Shown piece by piece: positions 53,182 to 60,995 of a stretch of 64,000 nucleotides of DNA. The first letter of the stretch is position 1; each line of letters starts with the position of its first letter. Under the pieces are notes generated by a model. It worked only from the letters and a program-made list of their open reading frames with translations. It did no database searches and was not told where the DNA came from. Position numbers and translations under genes: made by a program. The stretch is from Bradyrhizobium sp. CCGUVB4N (GTDB taxonomy: Bacteria > Pseudomonadota > Alphaproteobacteria > Rhizobiales > Xanthobacteraceae): positions 6,448,001 through 6,512,000 of the forward strand of contig NZ_JANADP010000001.1 in assembly GCF_024199945.1 (NCBI RefSeq), read 5' to 3'.

Positions 53182-55052
53182 TGGATGCCTCCGTTCTTCG
53201 CGAGCCGCATGCGACCGGGACCAAGGACCAGCTCCGCTTCATCACCTGCGGCTCGGTCGACGACGGCAAGTCGACCCTGATCGGGCGGCTGCTGCACGAC
53301 AGCAAGCTGATCTTCGAGGATCAACTGGCCGCACTCGCGCGCGACAGCGCCAAGCATGGCACCACCGGCGACGACATCGATTTCGCACTCCTGGTCGACG
53401 GCCTCGAGGCCGAGCGGCAACAGGGCATTACCATCGATGTCGCCTACCGCTTCTTCACGACCCAGCGGCGCTCCTTCATGGTTGCGGACACGCCGGGCCA
53501 CGAGCAGTACACGCGCAACATGGCCACCGGTGCCTCGACCGCGCAGCTTGCGATCATCCTGATCGATGCCCGCAAGGGTGTCCTGGTGCAGACCAGGCGC
53601 CATTCCTTCATTTGCTCGCTGCTCGGCATCAAGCACGTCGTCGTTGCCGTCAACAAGATCGATCTGGTCGATTACAAGAAGGACGTGTTCGATCGCATCG
53701 TCGGCGACTACGTCGCCTTCGCCACCGGCCTTGGCTTCTCCTCGATCGTTGCTGTCCCGATGTCGGCGCGCTACGGCGACAACGTCATCGAGCGCTCGGG
53801 CAATACCGAGTGGTATAACGGCCCTTGCCTGCTCGATTATCTCGAAAGCATCGACATCGCGAACGAGACGACCGGACTGCCATTCCGCTTTCCCGTGCAG
53901 TGGGTCAACCGCCCCAATCTCGATTTCCGCGGCTTCACTGGAACGGTGGCATCAGGCAGCATCTCGCCCGGCGACGAGATCGTGGTGTCAGCGTCCGGCC
54001 ATGCGAGCCGCATCAAGGAGATCGTGACCTACGACGGCGAATTATCGAAAGCCGAGGCCGGCGATGCCGTGACGATCACGCTCCAGGACGAGATCGACAT
54101 CGTCCGCGGCGACATCCTGGCGAAGCCGACCGAGCGTCCCGAGGTGGCAGACCAGTTCGCCGCCCATCTGATCTGGATGGATCAGGACCTGCTCGTACCC
54201 GCGCGCAACTATGTCGTCAGGATCGTCAACCAGACGATCACGTCGGCGAGCATCACCGCGATCAAATACCGCATCGACGTCAACACCCGCGAGCACCTTG
54301 CAGCGACCACGCTCGGCCTGAACGAGATCGCGTTCTGCAATTTCGCCACGGCGCTGCCGGTTGCCTTCGACCCCTATGAGGCCAACCGCCGGACCGGCGC
54401 CTTCATTGTCATCGACCGCTACACCAACCGGACCGTGGGCGCCGGCATGATCGCATTTCCGTTGCGGCGTGCCAGCAACATCGCCTGGCAGCCGCTCTCG
54501 ATCGGCAAGGCCGAACGTTCCGCGCTCAAGAACCAGAAGCCACGGATCATCTGGTTCACCGGCTTGTCCGGTGCAGGTAAATCGACGATCGCCAATATTC
54601 TCGATCAGAAACTGTTCGCGACCGGCAACCACACCATGCTGCTCGACGGCGACAATCTCCGCCACGGGCTCAACAGGGACCTCGGTTTCACGGAAGCCGA
54701 TCGGGTCGAGAATATCCGGCGCGTGGGCGAGGTCGCCAAGCTTATGGTCGACAGCGGCCTGATCGTGATCTGCTCGTTCATCTCCCCCTACAAGGCCGAG
54801 CGTGACATGGTCCGCGGCCTCGTGGCCGAGGGAGATTTCATCGAGGTGTTCGTCAACACCCCGATCGAAGAGTGCATGCGGCGCGACCCCAAGGGGCTCT
54901 ATTCCAAGGCGAGGGAAGGCAAGATCAAGAACTTCACCGGCATCGACGCGCCTTATGAAGCGCCCGAACGCCCGGAAATCCGGCTGGAGACGATCGGTCA
55001 CCGCCCGGACGAGCTCGCCGATCAGATCGTCGAGCTCCTCAGGCGCCATTGA
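53181..55052 (+). CDS. cysNC: Bifunctional sulfate adenylyltransferase subunit 1 / adenylylsulfate kinase (CysNC/NodQ-like)
   Basis: 623 residues, two fused enzymes. The GTPase half has G1 GSVDDGKST (25-33), the DTPGHEQYTRNM switch and the NKID specificity motif. The APS kinase half begins near 455 with a P-loop at 461 (GLSGAGKST), then LDGDNLRHGLNRDLGF and GLYSKAREGKIKNFTGIDAPYE. The product is PAPS, used in reduction or by sulfotransferases. No sulfotransferase or PAPS reductase lies in the window. The fusion is usual for rhizobia. Confidence 0.93.
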   Translation: MDASVLREPHATGTKDQLRFITCGSVDDGKSTLIGRLLHDSKLIFEDQLAALARDSAKHGTTGDDIDFALLVDGLEAERQQGITIDVAYRFFTTQRRSFMVADTPGHEQYTRNMATGASTAQLAIILIDARKGVLVQTRRHSFICSLLGIKHVVVAVNKIDLVDYKKDVFDRIVGDYVAFATGLGFSSIVAVPMSARYGDNVIERSGNTEWYNGPCLLDYLESIDIANETTGLPFRFPVQWVNRPNLDFRGFTGTVASGSISPGDEIVVSASGHASRIKEIVTYDGELSKAEAGDAVTITLQDEIDIVRGDILAKPTERPEVADQFAAHLIWMDQDLLVPARNYVVRIVNQTITSASITAIKYRIDVNTREHLAATTLGLNEIAFCNFATALPVAFDPYEANRRTGAFIVIDRYTNRTVGAGMIAFPLRRASNIAWQPLSIGKAERSALKNQKPRIIWFTGLSGAGKSTIANILDQKLFATGNHTMLLDGDNLRHGLNRDLGFTEADRVENIRRVGEVAKLMVDSGLIVICSFISPYKAERDMVRGLVAEGDFIEVFVNTPIEECMRRDPKGLYSKAREGKIKNFTGIDAPYEAPERPEIRLETIGHRPDELADQIVELLRRH

Positions 55053-55071
55053 GCCGCGTTAGGTTGACCTT

Positions 55072-55089
55072 GGGCTGAGGTCTCAGCCC
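55072..55089. terminator. Short hairpin between convergent genes
   Basis: GGGCTGA-GGTC-TCAGCCC forms a perfect 7-base stem overlapping the stop codon of the ydcF-like gene, 19 bases after cysNC ends. No uridine run follows, so its strength is doubtful. Confidence 0.45.
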
Positions 55090-55883
55090 TGCGGCCCCGG
55101 AAGCAATTCGTCGATGCGGCCGGTGGCCCGATAGGTGATCAGGCCGAGCCACTCGCGGACCGCGATGTTGGTGCGCGACAGACCGTCCTGTGCAACGTCC
55201 GAGAAAGAGAGAACGTCCCGTCCCGTGCCGACACGCCAATCGACCGGACAAGGCTCGACCGCAAATCCCACTTTCCGAAACAGACCGATCGACCTCGGCA
55301 TGTGAAAGGCCGACGTCACGAGCAGCCAGCGCTCGCCGGGTTTCGGATCGACCAGGGCTTTGGTGAACAGCGCGTTCTCGTAGGTGTTGCGGGCGCGGCT
55401 TTCGAGGATCAACCGGCTCTTGTCGATCCCCAGGCTTTCGAACAGCCCGGCTGCGAAGTCGGCCTCCTTCGCCTCGCCGAAGATCAGGTTGGCGTTGCCG
55501 CCCGTATAGACCACGCGCGCGGTGGGATATTTCCGAGCCAGCGCAGCGGTGACGATGATCCGGTCGGACGCCGCTGTTACAACCGGCGTGCCGTGAGCCG
55601 CGGACAGATCGACGTCGATCGACGCACCGAGGACGATGATGCCATCCGGCGCGGCCTGGGATGGGCTCCAGGCCGGGAAGCGGGACTCCAGCGGATAGAG
55701 CAGCAGGTTTCCGACCGGTGCGAACCCGCATAACGCGAGCATCAATGCAGCCAGGACCAGAAGCGTGCGACCGAGCCTGAGGAATAGCGTCATGAGCAGG
55801 AGCGAGCCGAGTACGCCGAGGGCGATCAGGAAATTCAGCGGCAGCGCCATGATGCCGAGCGTCTTGGACAGAACGTAGAACAC
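55083..55883 (-). CDS. YdcF/DUF218-family membrane protein
   Basis: 266 residues. Two N-terminal membrane segments (MALPLNFLIALGVLGSLLLMTLFL and TLLVLAALMLALCGF) precede a periplasmic DUF218 domain starting PDGIIVLGASIDVD. The domain has YTGGNANLIFGEAKEADFAAGLF and ESRARNTYENALFTKAL. ElyC/SanA/YdcF proteins of this type affect cell-envelope precursor use. The GTG start at 55883 follows GGAGG. No link to the sulfate genes is evident beyond position. Confidence 0.85.
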   Translation of the reverse strand: MFYVLSKTLGIMALPLNFLIALGVLGSLLLMTLFLRLGRTLLVLAALMLALCGFAPVGNLLLYPLESRFPAWSPSQAAPDGIIVLGASIDVDLSAAHGTPVVTAASDRIIVTAALARKYPTARVVYTGGNANLIFGEAKEADFAAGLFESLGIDKSRLILESRARNTYENALFTKALVDPKPGERWLLVTSAFHMPRSIGLFRKVGFAVEPCPVDWRVGTGRDVLSFSDVAQDGLSRTNIAVREWLGLITYRATGRIDELLPGPQG

Positions 55884-55967
55884 GATTTTCCTCCGGCCAC
55901 AAAGATGGCCGTCATATCATCGATTGACGGAGGAAGCAGGCCTCGCCCCCAAGCCACCAAACGAGGT

Positions 55968-57305
55968 TCAGGCGCGAGCCAGGCGCGCGGCCAGTTCGGC
56001 GCATTGATTGCGGATGTCGGGAATCGCGATGATTTCCCAGAAGGCGGCACGCGTGAGGGGCCCAACGACGAAAAGCCGTTGGGACGGAGATCCGCTCCCG
56101 TCAATGATCGCGCAATCCGCGCTGACATCGATCCCGATGCCCAGTGGATCGATGCGTGCCCGTCCCTCCTGCAAGAGGCTGCGCACCACGGGATTTGCGG
56201 TCGCGCGTGGATCCTTCACCACGCCCGTGCAGTCCACGACGGCTCCGACCTGCGTCGTGTGGATGTCGCTGCCGCCGCGGGGGCGATATCGAACCGATAC
56301 TCCGCCTTCGCCCGGCGTCACGGCGACAACTTTCGCTGCCATGACCTTCAGCTTCTGCTCGGAAAGAGCGCGTGCAATCCGCGCCTCCACCTCGGGCGCC
56401 ATGCGATGACGGTGAACGTCCCACCACGCGCGCGCATGCTCGAGAAAGCGTCGCCGCGACGGCATCGAAAGCTCACGCCAGATTCGCTGGGTGTAGGGGC
56501 GAATGGCGTCGACGACGCTGCGCCAGTCGCCGCCATCGGCCATGTGCGCTTCGACCCTGCGCCGGAACCATCGGAACAGCTCTCCGCTCCCGTGTCCGAA
56601 GGGAACATCGGCCTCTTCGATGCGCATCGGCGGGACGCGCCGATGGGCCGTCGCCAGCAGACCGCGTCGCGACATCGCGACGATCTCTCCTCGATGGCCA
56701 TCCCGCAGCAGCGACAAGACGTAGTCGACCATGGTCAATCCGGTTCCGAGAATGAGAACCGCGCCGTCCGTGTCCATTCCGACCGGCGGCGCCCAGGGAT
56801 TGGCGTAAGCGCCCGGCTTTGGCTCCGCCGTATCGTGGCCGGTCGCGAGGACCGCGATTTCGCCGGTCAGGCGCTGACCGCCGGCCAGAGTCACCTCCAC
56901 GCTCGCGGCATTTTCCCGAACCTCGACACAGGTGTCCTGGACGATCGTCAGTCTGCGCGAATTGCTCGCGATGATCGGCTCGATCAGGCTTGCGATATAG
57001 GTTCCATAGACCCGCCTGGGAACGAAGCAGTAGGGATCGGGACAGATGGCGATATCTTGCGACGCAGCCCATCGCCAGAAATGGTCAGGCTGATCCGGCA
57101 GCGCACTCATATTGGCTGCCCGAACATTGAGAAGGTGGTCGGGATTCCCGGTGTGGTAGGCCAGACCTCGCCCGATCTCGGCGCGTGTTTCGATCAGCGT
57201 GACTCGGAAATTCGAAGCCGGTTGATGCAGAAGCTGGTGCGCGAGGAGGACACCGCTTGCCCCGCCCCCTATGACAATTGCGTGTCGACTAGCGGACTGA
57301 GACAT
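55968..57305 (-). CDS. FAD/NAD(P)-binding oxidoreductase, YdhS-like
   Basis: 445 residues. The dinucleotide-binding motif IVIGGGASGVLLAHQLL (residues ~10-26) and LIETRAEIGRGLAYHTGNPDHLLNVRAANMSALPDQPDHFWRWA are characteristic of the FAD-NAD(P)-binding group containing YdhS. A second Rossmann loop, VLILGTGLTMVDYVLSLL, binds NAD(P). The family has been seen next to cysteine and sulfate genes in some proteobacteria, but its reaction is not established. ATG 57305 is chosen; an in-frame ATG at 57320 is possible. Confidence 0.75.
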   Translation of the reverse strand: MSQSASRHAIVIGGGASGVLLAHQLLHQPASNFRVTLIETRAEIGRGLAYHTGNPDHLLNVRAANMSALPDQPDHFWRWAASQDIAICPDPYCFVPRRVYGTYIASLIEPIIASNSRRLTIVQDTCVEVRENAASVEVTLAGGQRLTGEIAVLATGHDTAEPKPGAYANPWAPPVGMDTDGAVLILGTGLTMVDYVLSLLRDGHRGEIVAMSRRGLLATAHRRVPPMRIEEADVPFGHGSGELFRWFRRRVEAHMADGGDWRSVVDAIRPYTQRIWRELSMPSRRRFLEHARAWWDVHRHRMAPEVEARIARALSEQKLKVMAAKVVAVTPGEGGVSVRYRPRGGSDIHTTQVGAVVDCTGVVKDPRATANPVVRSLLQEGRARIDPLGIGIDVSADCAIIDGSGSPSQRLFVVGPLTRAAFWEIIAIPDIRNQCAELAARLARA

Positions 57306-57418
57306 AGACTTGCAAACCATCGTTGGTGCGCGTTACGAGCCTCGTCATATACCATGGGATGTTTTGCAACCGATCGCAACCCGGCACCGATATCCGATGC
57401 GGTCGTCCGATCAACGAC

Positions 57419-57443
57419 AAAGCCCGGCGCGAGCCGGGCTTTG
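57419..57443. terminator. Strong hairpin terminator
   Basis: AAAGCCCGGC-GCGA-GCCGGGCTTT forms a perfect 10-base stem with a four-base loop. It lies 34 bases after the stop of the omp-tail remnant and probably was the terminator of that vanished gene; it now serves tctA-B-C. Confidence 0.8.
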
Positions 57444-57476
57444 CAGAGGCGAATTCGTTTCTCTCAGTACTTTCTC

Positions 57477-57576
57477 TTAGTACTTGGCAACCACCGGGCT
57501 AGCGAACTTGTAGTTCACGCCGACCCGGAGGATGTTGTCGGTGATACGCGAACTGTAGTTGAATTGTTGCTCAGTC
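57477..57576 (-). pseudogene. C-terminal remnant of an outer-membrane beta-barrel (Omp25/RopB-like) gene
   Basis: In a frame different from tctA, the minus strand reads QFNYSSRITDNILRVGVNYKF followed by ASPVVAKY and a TAA at 57477-57479. TDN-x-x-RVGVNYKF is the standard last strand of the Omp25-type opacity porins of rhizobia. The rest of the gene is absent; the remnant begins where tctA stops. Confidence 0.75.
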
Positions 57577-59094
57577 CTAGCGCGATGTCGTCCTGGGCCG
57601 TTGCGTCCATCCGACGCGGCCAAGCAACGCGTCGATCGCCGGCCAGAACAGCAGCACGATGGCCAGCGTCGTGATCGAGCCGACCAGCCCGTTCGACCAG
57701 AACACCTTCAAGTCGCCGCCTGAGCCGATCATCGAGAGGCGGAAGGCGTCCTCGGCGCGGTTGCCGAGCACGAGTGCCAGCGTGAACGGCGCCAGCGGAA
57801 TGCCGATCTTCTTGAAGACGTAGCCGACGACACCGAAGCCGAGCATCAGCCAGATGTCGAACATCGCATTCTGGATCGCATAGGCGCCGATCGCGCAGGA
57901 CACCACGATCATCGGCGCGACGGCCGCGAACGGCACGCGCAGGATCGAGGCGAAGATCGGCACCGTGGTCAGCACCAGCACGAGCCCGACGACGTTGCCG
58001 AGATACATCGAGGCGATCAGGCCCCAAACGAAATCCTTGTGCTCGACAAACAGCAGCGGTCCGGGATTGAGCCCCCACACCATCAACCCGCCGAGCAGGA
58101 TCGCAGCCGTGCCGGAGCCGGGAATGCCGAGCGCCAGCATCGGCAGCAGCGCCGAAGTGCCGGAGGCATGCGCGGCCGTCTCCGGCGCGAACACGCCCTC
58201 GATGCGGCCCTTGCCGAAACTCTCGGGCTCCTTGGCAAAGCGCTTGGCCAGATTGTAGCCCATGAAGGACGCCGCGATCGCGCCGCCCGGGGTAATGCCG
58301 AGCCAGCAGCCGATGAAGGAGGAGCGCAGCAGCGTCACCCAATATTTCGGCAGGTCCTTCCACACGCTCAGCACCACGCGCAGCGAGATGCTCGCCGCAT
58401 GCCCTCGCAGCGCCAGCCGTTCCTCCATCGTCAGCAGGATCTCGCTGATGCCGAACAGGCCGATGACGGCGACGAGGAAGTTGATGCCGCGCAGGAGCTC
58501 GGACGAGCCGAAGGTCATGCGCAACTGGCCCGACACGGTGTCCATGCCGACGCCGGCGAGCAGAAGCCCGAGCGACATCGAGATGACCGTCTTGTGCTTG
58601 GCCTCGCGCCCGAGGCCGACGAAGGAGCAGAAGGTCAAGAGATACACCGCGAAGAACTCGGGCGGGCCGAACTTCAGCGCGAAGGACGAGATCATCGGCG
58701 CCAGGAAGGTGATGAGCAGCACCGCGACCAGCGAACCGATGAAGGACGACGTGAACGCCGCGGTCAGCGCCTCGGCCGCCCTGCCCTGCTGCGCCATCGG
58801 ATAGCCGTCGAAGGTGGTCGCGACCGACCAGGCTTCGCCGGGGATGTTGAACAGGATCGAGGTGATCGCGCCGCCGAACAGCGCGCCCCAATAGATGCAG
58901 GACAGCATCACGATCGCCGAAGTCGGATCCATCGTGAAGGTGAGCGGCAGCAGGATCGCGACCCCGTTGGGGCCGCCGAGGCCGGGCAGCACGCCGACGA
59001 AGATGCCGAGCACGAGCCCGACCATCATCAGCACGAGCGTCTTCCACGTCAGCAGAACGGCGAAGCCGTGAAGCAGGAGACCAAAAGCTTCCAT
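57577..59094 (-). CDS. tctA: Tripartite tricarboxylate transporter, large membrane subunit TctA
   Basis: 505 residues and about eleven to twelve membrane segments. The family pattern is clear: GIFVGVLPGLGGPNGVAILLPLTF near the N-terminus, FNIPGEAWSVATTFDGYPMAQQGRAAEAL, and the mirrored LALGIPGSGTAAILLGGLMVWGL. ATG 59094 gives the usual start; a longer frame reads back through tctB. It forms the sodium- or proton-coupled channel with TctB and takes substrate from the periplasmic TctC. Its 3' end meets the omp remnant, so the last residues may be altered. Confidence 0.93.
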   Translation of the reverse strand: MEAFGLLLHGFAVLLTWKTLVLMMVGLVLGIFVGVLPGLGGPNGVAILLPLTFTMDPTSAIVMLSCIYWGALFGGAITSILFNIPGEAWSVATTFDGYPMAQQGRAAEALTAAFTSSFIGSLVAVLLITFLAPMISSFALKFGPPEFFAVYLLTFCSFVGLGREAKHKTVISMSLGLLLAGVGMDTVSGQLRMTFGSSELLRGINFLVAVIGLFGISEILLTMEERLALRGHAASISLRVVLSVWKDLPKYWVTLLRSSFIGCWLGITPGGAIAASFMGYNLAKRFAKEPESFGKGRIEGVFAPETAAHASGTSALLPMLALGIPGSGTAAILLGGLMVWGLNPGPLLFVEHKDFVWGLIASMYLGNVVGLVLVLTTVPIFASILRVPFAAVAPMIVVSCAIGAYAIQNAMFDIWLMLGFGVVGYVFKKIGIPLAPFTLALVLGNRAEDAFRLSMIGSGGDLKVFWSNGLVGSITTLAIVLLFWPAIDALLGRVGWTQRPRTTSR

Positions 59095-59105
59095 CGCGGG
59101 TCCGC

Positions 59106-59648
59106 CTAGTAGCCGAAGGCCGCTTCGAGCGGCCCCTTCGGCATGATGACGTCGAAGGCGATGTCGAAGGTGACGAACATGATCGCCGTGAACAGGAAGG
59201 CCGTGAGCAGCGACTTCCACAGCGCGATCTTGCCGATCGCCCGCATGAAGCCCGCGATCAGCAGGAAGCTCGCGACGTAGAGGCCGAAGAACTGCGTCAC
59301 CACGCAGAACAGCAGCGTCGGCACGAACACCGCCATCACCCGGCGCGCCTGCGCACGCGTGACGAAGGTGTCCGCGGCCCCGCGGCGCGCGACCAGCGCG
59401 GCGATCAGGCCGTAGAGGCTGCCGCCGCCGAGGATGAGCGACAGATAGAACGGGAAATAGCCGGGCTCGGGCCCGGTCGAGTCCCAGGAGGCACCGGAGC
59501 GCCAGTTGTCGTAGCCGAGGGTCGCGGCCAGCGCGAGCAGCAGGAGGCAGACGATGATTTCGACCGTGCCTGAGCTCGTGACGGAGGAGGAATTCTCTTC
59601 AGGCGCGGTCGGATCGTCGACGACGATTTCAAGATCGGTTTGGGACAT
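59106..59648 (-). CDS. tctB: Tripartite tricarboxylate transporter, small membrane subunit TctB
   Basis: 180 residues with four membrane segments. The N-terminal 27 residues are acidic and polar, then TVEIIVCLLLLALAATLGYDNW starts the first helix. The pattern GPEPGYFPFYLSLILGGGSLYGL is conserved in TctB proteins. It is 11 bases upstream of tctA. Sequence conservation in the family is low, so position adds weight. Confidence 0.9.
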   Translation of the reverse strand: MSQTDLEIVVDDPTAPEENSSSVTSSGTVEIIVCLLLLALAATLGYDNWRSGASWDSTGPEPGYFPFYLSLILGGGSLYGLIAALVARRGAADTFVTRAQARRVMAVFVPTLLFCVVTQFFGLYVASFLLIAGFMRAIGKIALWKSLLTAFLFTAIMFVTFDIAFDVIMPKGPLEAAFGY

Positions 59649-59669
59649 GCTCTGCCAGATTAAATTACG

Positions 59670-59770
59670 CTGTCATCATCCGCGAAAGCGGATGATCCAG
59701 TACGTCGTGCAGAAGCCGTCTTTCGTCGAACTCTGTGCAAGACTGGATGCCCCGCCTTCGCGGGGCATGA
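59670..59770. repeat. Two-hairpin intergenic repeat between tctC and tctB
   Basis: ATCATCCGC-GAAA-GCGGATGAT (59675-59696) and ATGCCCCGC-CTTC-GCGGGGCAT (59747-59768) are two perfect 9-base stems with tetraloops, about 50 bases apart. The phrase CTGGATGCCCCGCCTTCGCG is one I remember from Bradyrhizobium intergenic DNA. It probably lowers expression of tctB-A relative to tctC or protects the tctC mRNA end. Confidence 0.7.
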
Positions 59771-59784
59771 CGTGGAGGATGTGG

Positions 59785-60759
59785 TCACTTCGCGACGAAA
59801 CCTGCTTCGGTCATCAGCGCCTTGTTCTGCGCATCGTCCTCCTCGAGGAATTGCACCATGTCCTTGCCGGTCAGGAAGATCGGCTTCAAGGCCTGCTTTT
59901 CCATGTAGTCCTTGTACTCCGCGGTCTGCGTCACCTTGTGGAACAGCTCGACATAGAACGCCTGCTGCTCCGGCGTGACCTTGCCGGGCAGGAACATCGC
60001 GCGCAGCATCAGATACTGGACGTCGACGCCCTCCTCCTTGCAGGTCGGGATGTCGGCCCAGGACTGCGTGTCGGTCACCTTGCTGGTGTAGGAGATGCGC
60101 TCCTTGTCGAACACGCAGAGCGGCCGCACCTGGCCGGCACGCCAGACCTCGAGATTTTCGCTCGGGTTGTTGACGTTGGATTCGGTGTGGTTGCCGACCA
60201 GCTGGGTCGCGGCCTCGCCGCCGGACTTGTAGGGCAGATAGGAGAATTTCGCGCCGGTCTTCTGCTCCAGGAACACGGTCAACACGTGATCCTCGCGCTT
60301 GGAGCCGGTGCCGCCCATCTTGAACGGGGCGCTCGCCGCCTTCGCGGCCGCGACGAACTCCTTCACCGTCTTCGGTCCCGCGCTGTTGTCCCACAGCACG
60401 AACTGGTCGAGCGCGATCACCGAGACCGGGGTCAGCTCGCGCCAGTTGAACGGGATCTTGGCCGACAGCGGCAGCATGTAGATCAGCGAATAGGCGATCA
60501 GCACCTTGTTCGGATCGCCCTCGCTGGACTTCATGTACATCAGCGCTTCCGCGCCGGACGCGCCGCCCTTGAGCGAGACCACAATGGGCTGCTTCATCAG
60601 ATTGTTCTTCTGGATCGCGGCCTGCATCATCCGCGCCATCTGATCGGAGGCGCCGCCCGCGCCCGCCGCCACCACGATCTCGACGGGTTTGGTCGGTTCC
60701 CAGCCGGCGGTCGCCGGTGCGACCCAAAGCGCAGCCGCCAGGGTCATTGCGGCCTTCAT
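59785..60759 (-). CDS. tctC: Tripartite tricarboxylate transporter, periplasmic binding protein TctC (Bug family)
   Basis: 324 residues. A signal peptide (MKAAMTLAAALWVAPATA) precedes the Bug-family fold: WEPTKPVEIVVAAGAGGASDQMAR is the first ligand loop, and FSYLPYKSGGEAATQLVGNHTESNVNNPSE the second. ATG 60759 gives a clean signal; an in-frame GTG at 60771 is possible. It leads the tctC-B-A operon. Ligands in this family include citrate, terephthalate and many organic acids; none can be assigned here. Confidence 0.92.
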   Translation of the reverse strand: MKAAMTLAAALWVAPATAGWEPTKPVEIVVAAGAGGASDQMARMMQAAIQKNNLMKQPIVVSLKGGASGAEALMYMKSSEGDPNKVLIAYSLIYMLPLSAKIPFNWRELTPVSVIALDQFVLWDNSAGPKTVKEFVAAAKAASAPFKMGGTGSKREDHVLTVFLEQKTGAKFSYLPYKSGGEAATQLVGNHTESNVNNPSENLEVWRAGQVRPLCVFDKERISYTSKVTDTQSWADIPTCKEEGVDVQYLMLRAMFLPGKVTPEQQAFYVELFHKVTQTAEYKDYMEKQALKPIFLTGKDMVQFLEEDDAQNKALMTEAGFVAK

Positions 60760-60935
60760 TCCATGTCCCACGCGCGTCTTCCTCAATTCCAGTCTATGTT
60801 CTTGTTCGGATTGGCAATTCGTGAAAGCCAAAGACCAGCTGCATTGTGCGGGCGAACGCCGGCCAGTTCAAGCCGCCCGGCGTCGCACCGCTTATGACTT
60901 TGGAATGAGACCGATTGCAAGCGCCGCCGGCCCGC

Positions 60936-60967
60936 AAAAAAGCGCGGACCCCTTGCGGAGCCCGCGC
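60936..60967 (-). terminator. Intrinsic terminator of the VCBS/RTX gene
   Basis: On the minus strand, GCGCGGGCTCC-GCAA-GGGGTCCGCGC is followed by TTTTTT, a strong stem of eleven pairs (with two G-U type) and a uridine run. It starts about 29 bases after the stop of the gene at 60996. Confidence 0.85.
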
Positions 60968-60995
60968 CCGGTTCGCAAGGCCGGTGCGGCGACGG

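Noticed and set aside
57515..59047. A 510-codon minus-strand frame overlapping tctA
   Set aside because: Shifted frame of tctA; arginine-rich and without membrane segments.
59660..60727. A 355-codon minus-strand frame overlapping tctC
   Set aside because: It is a shifted frame of tctC with biased residues; the signal peptide and Bug-family motifs are in the other frame.
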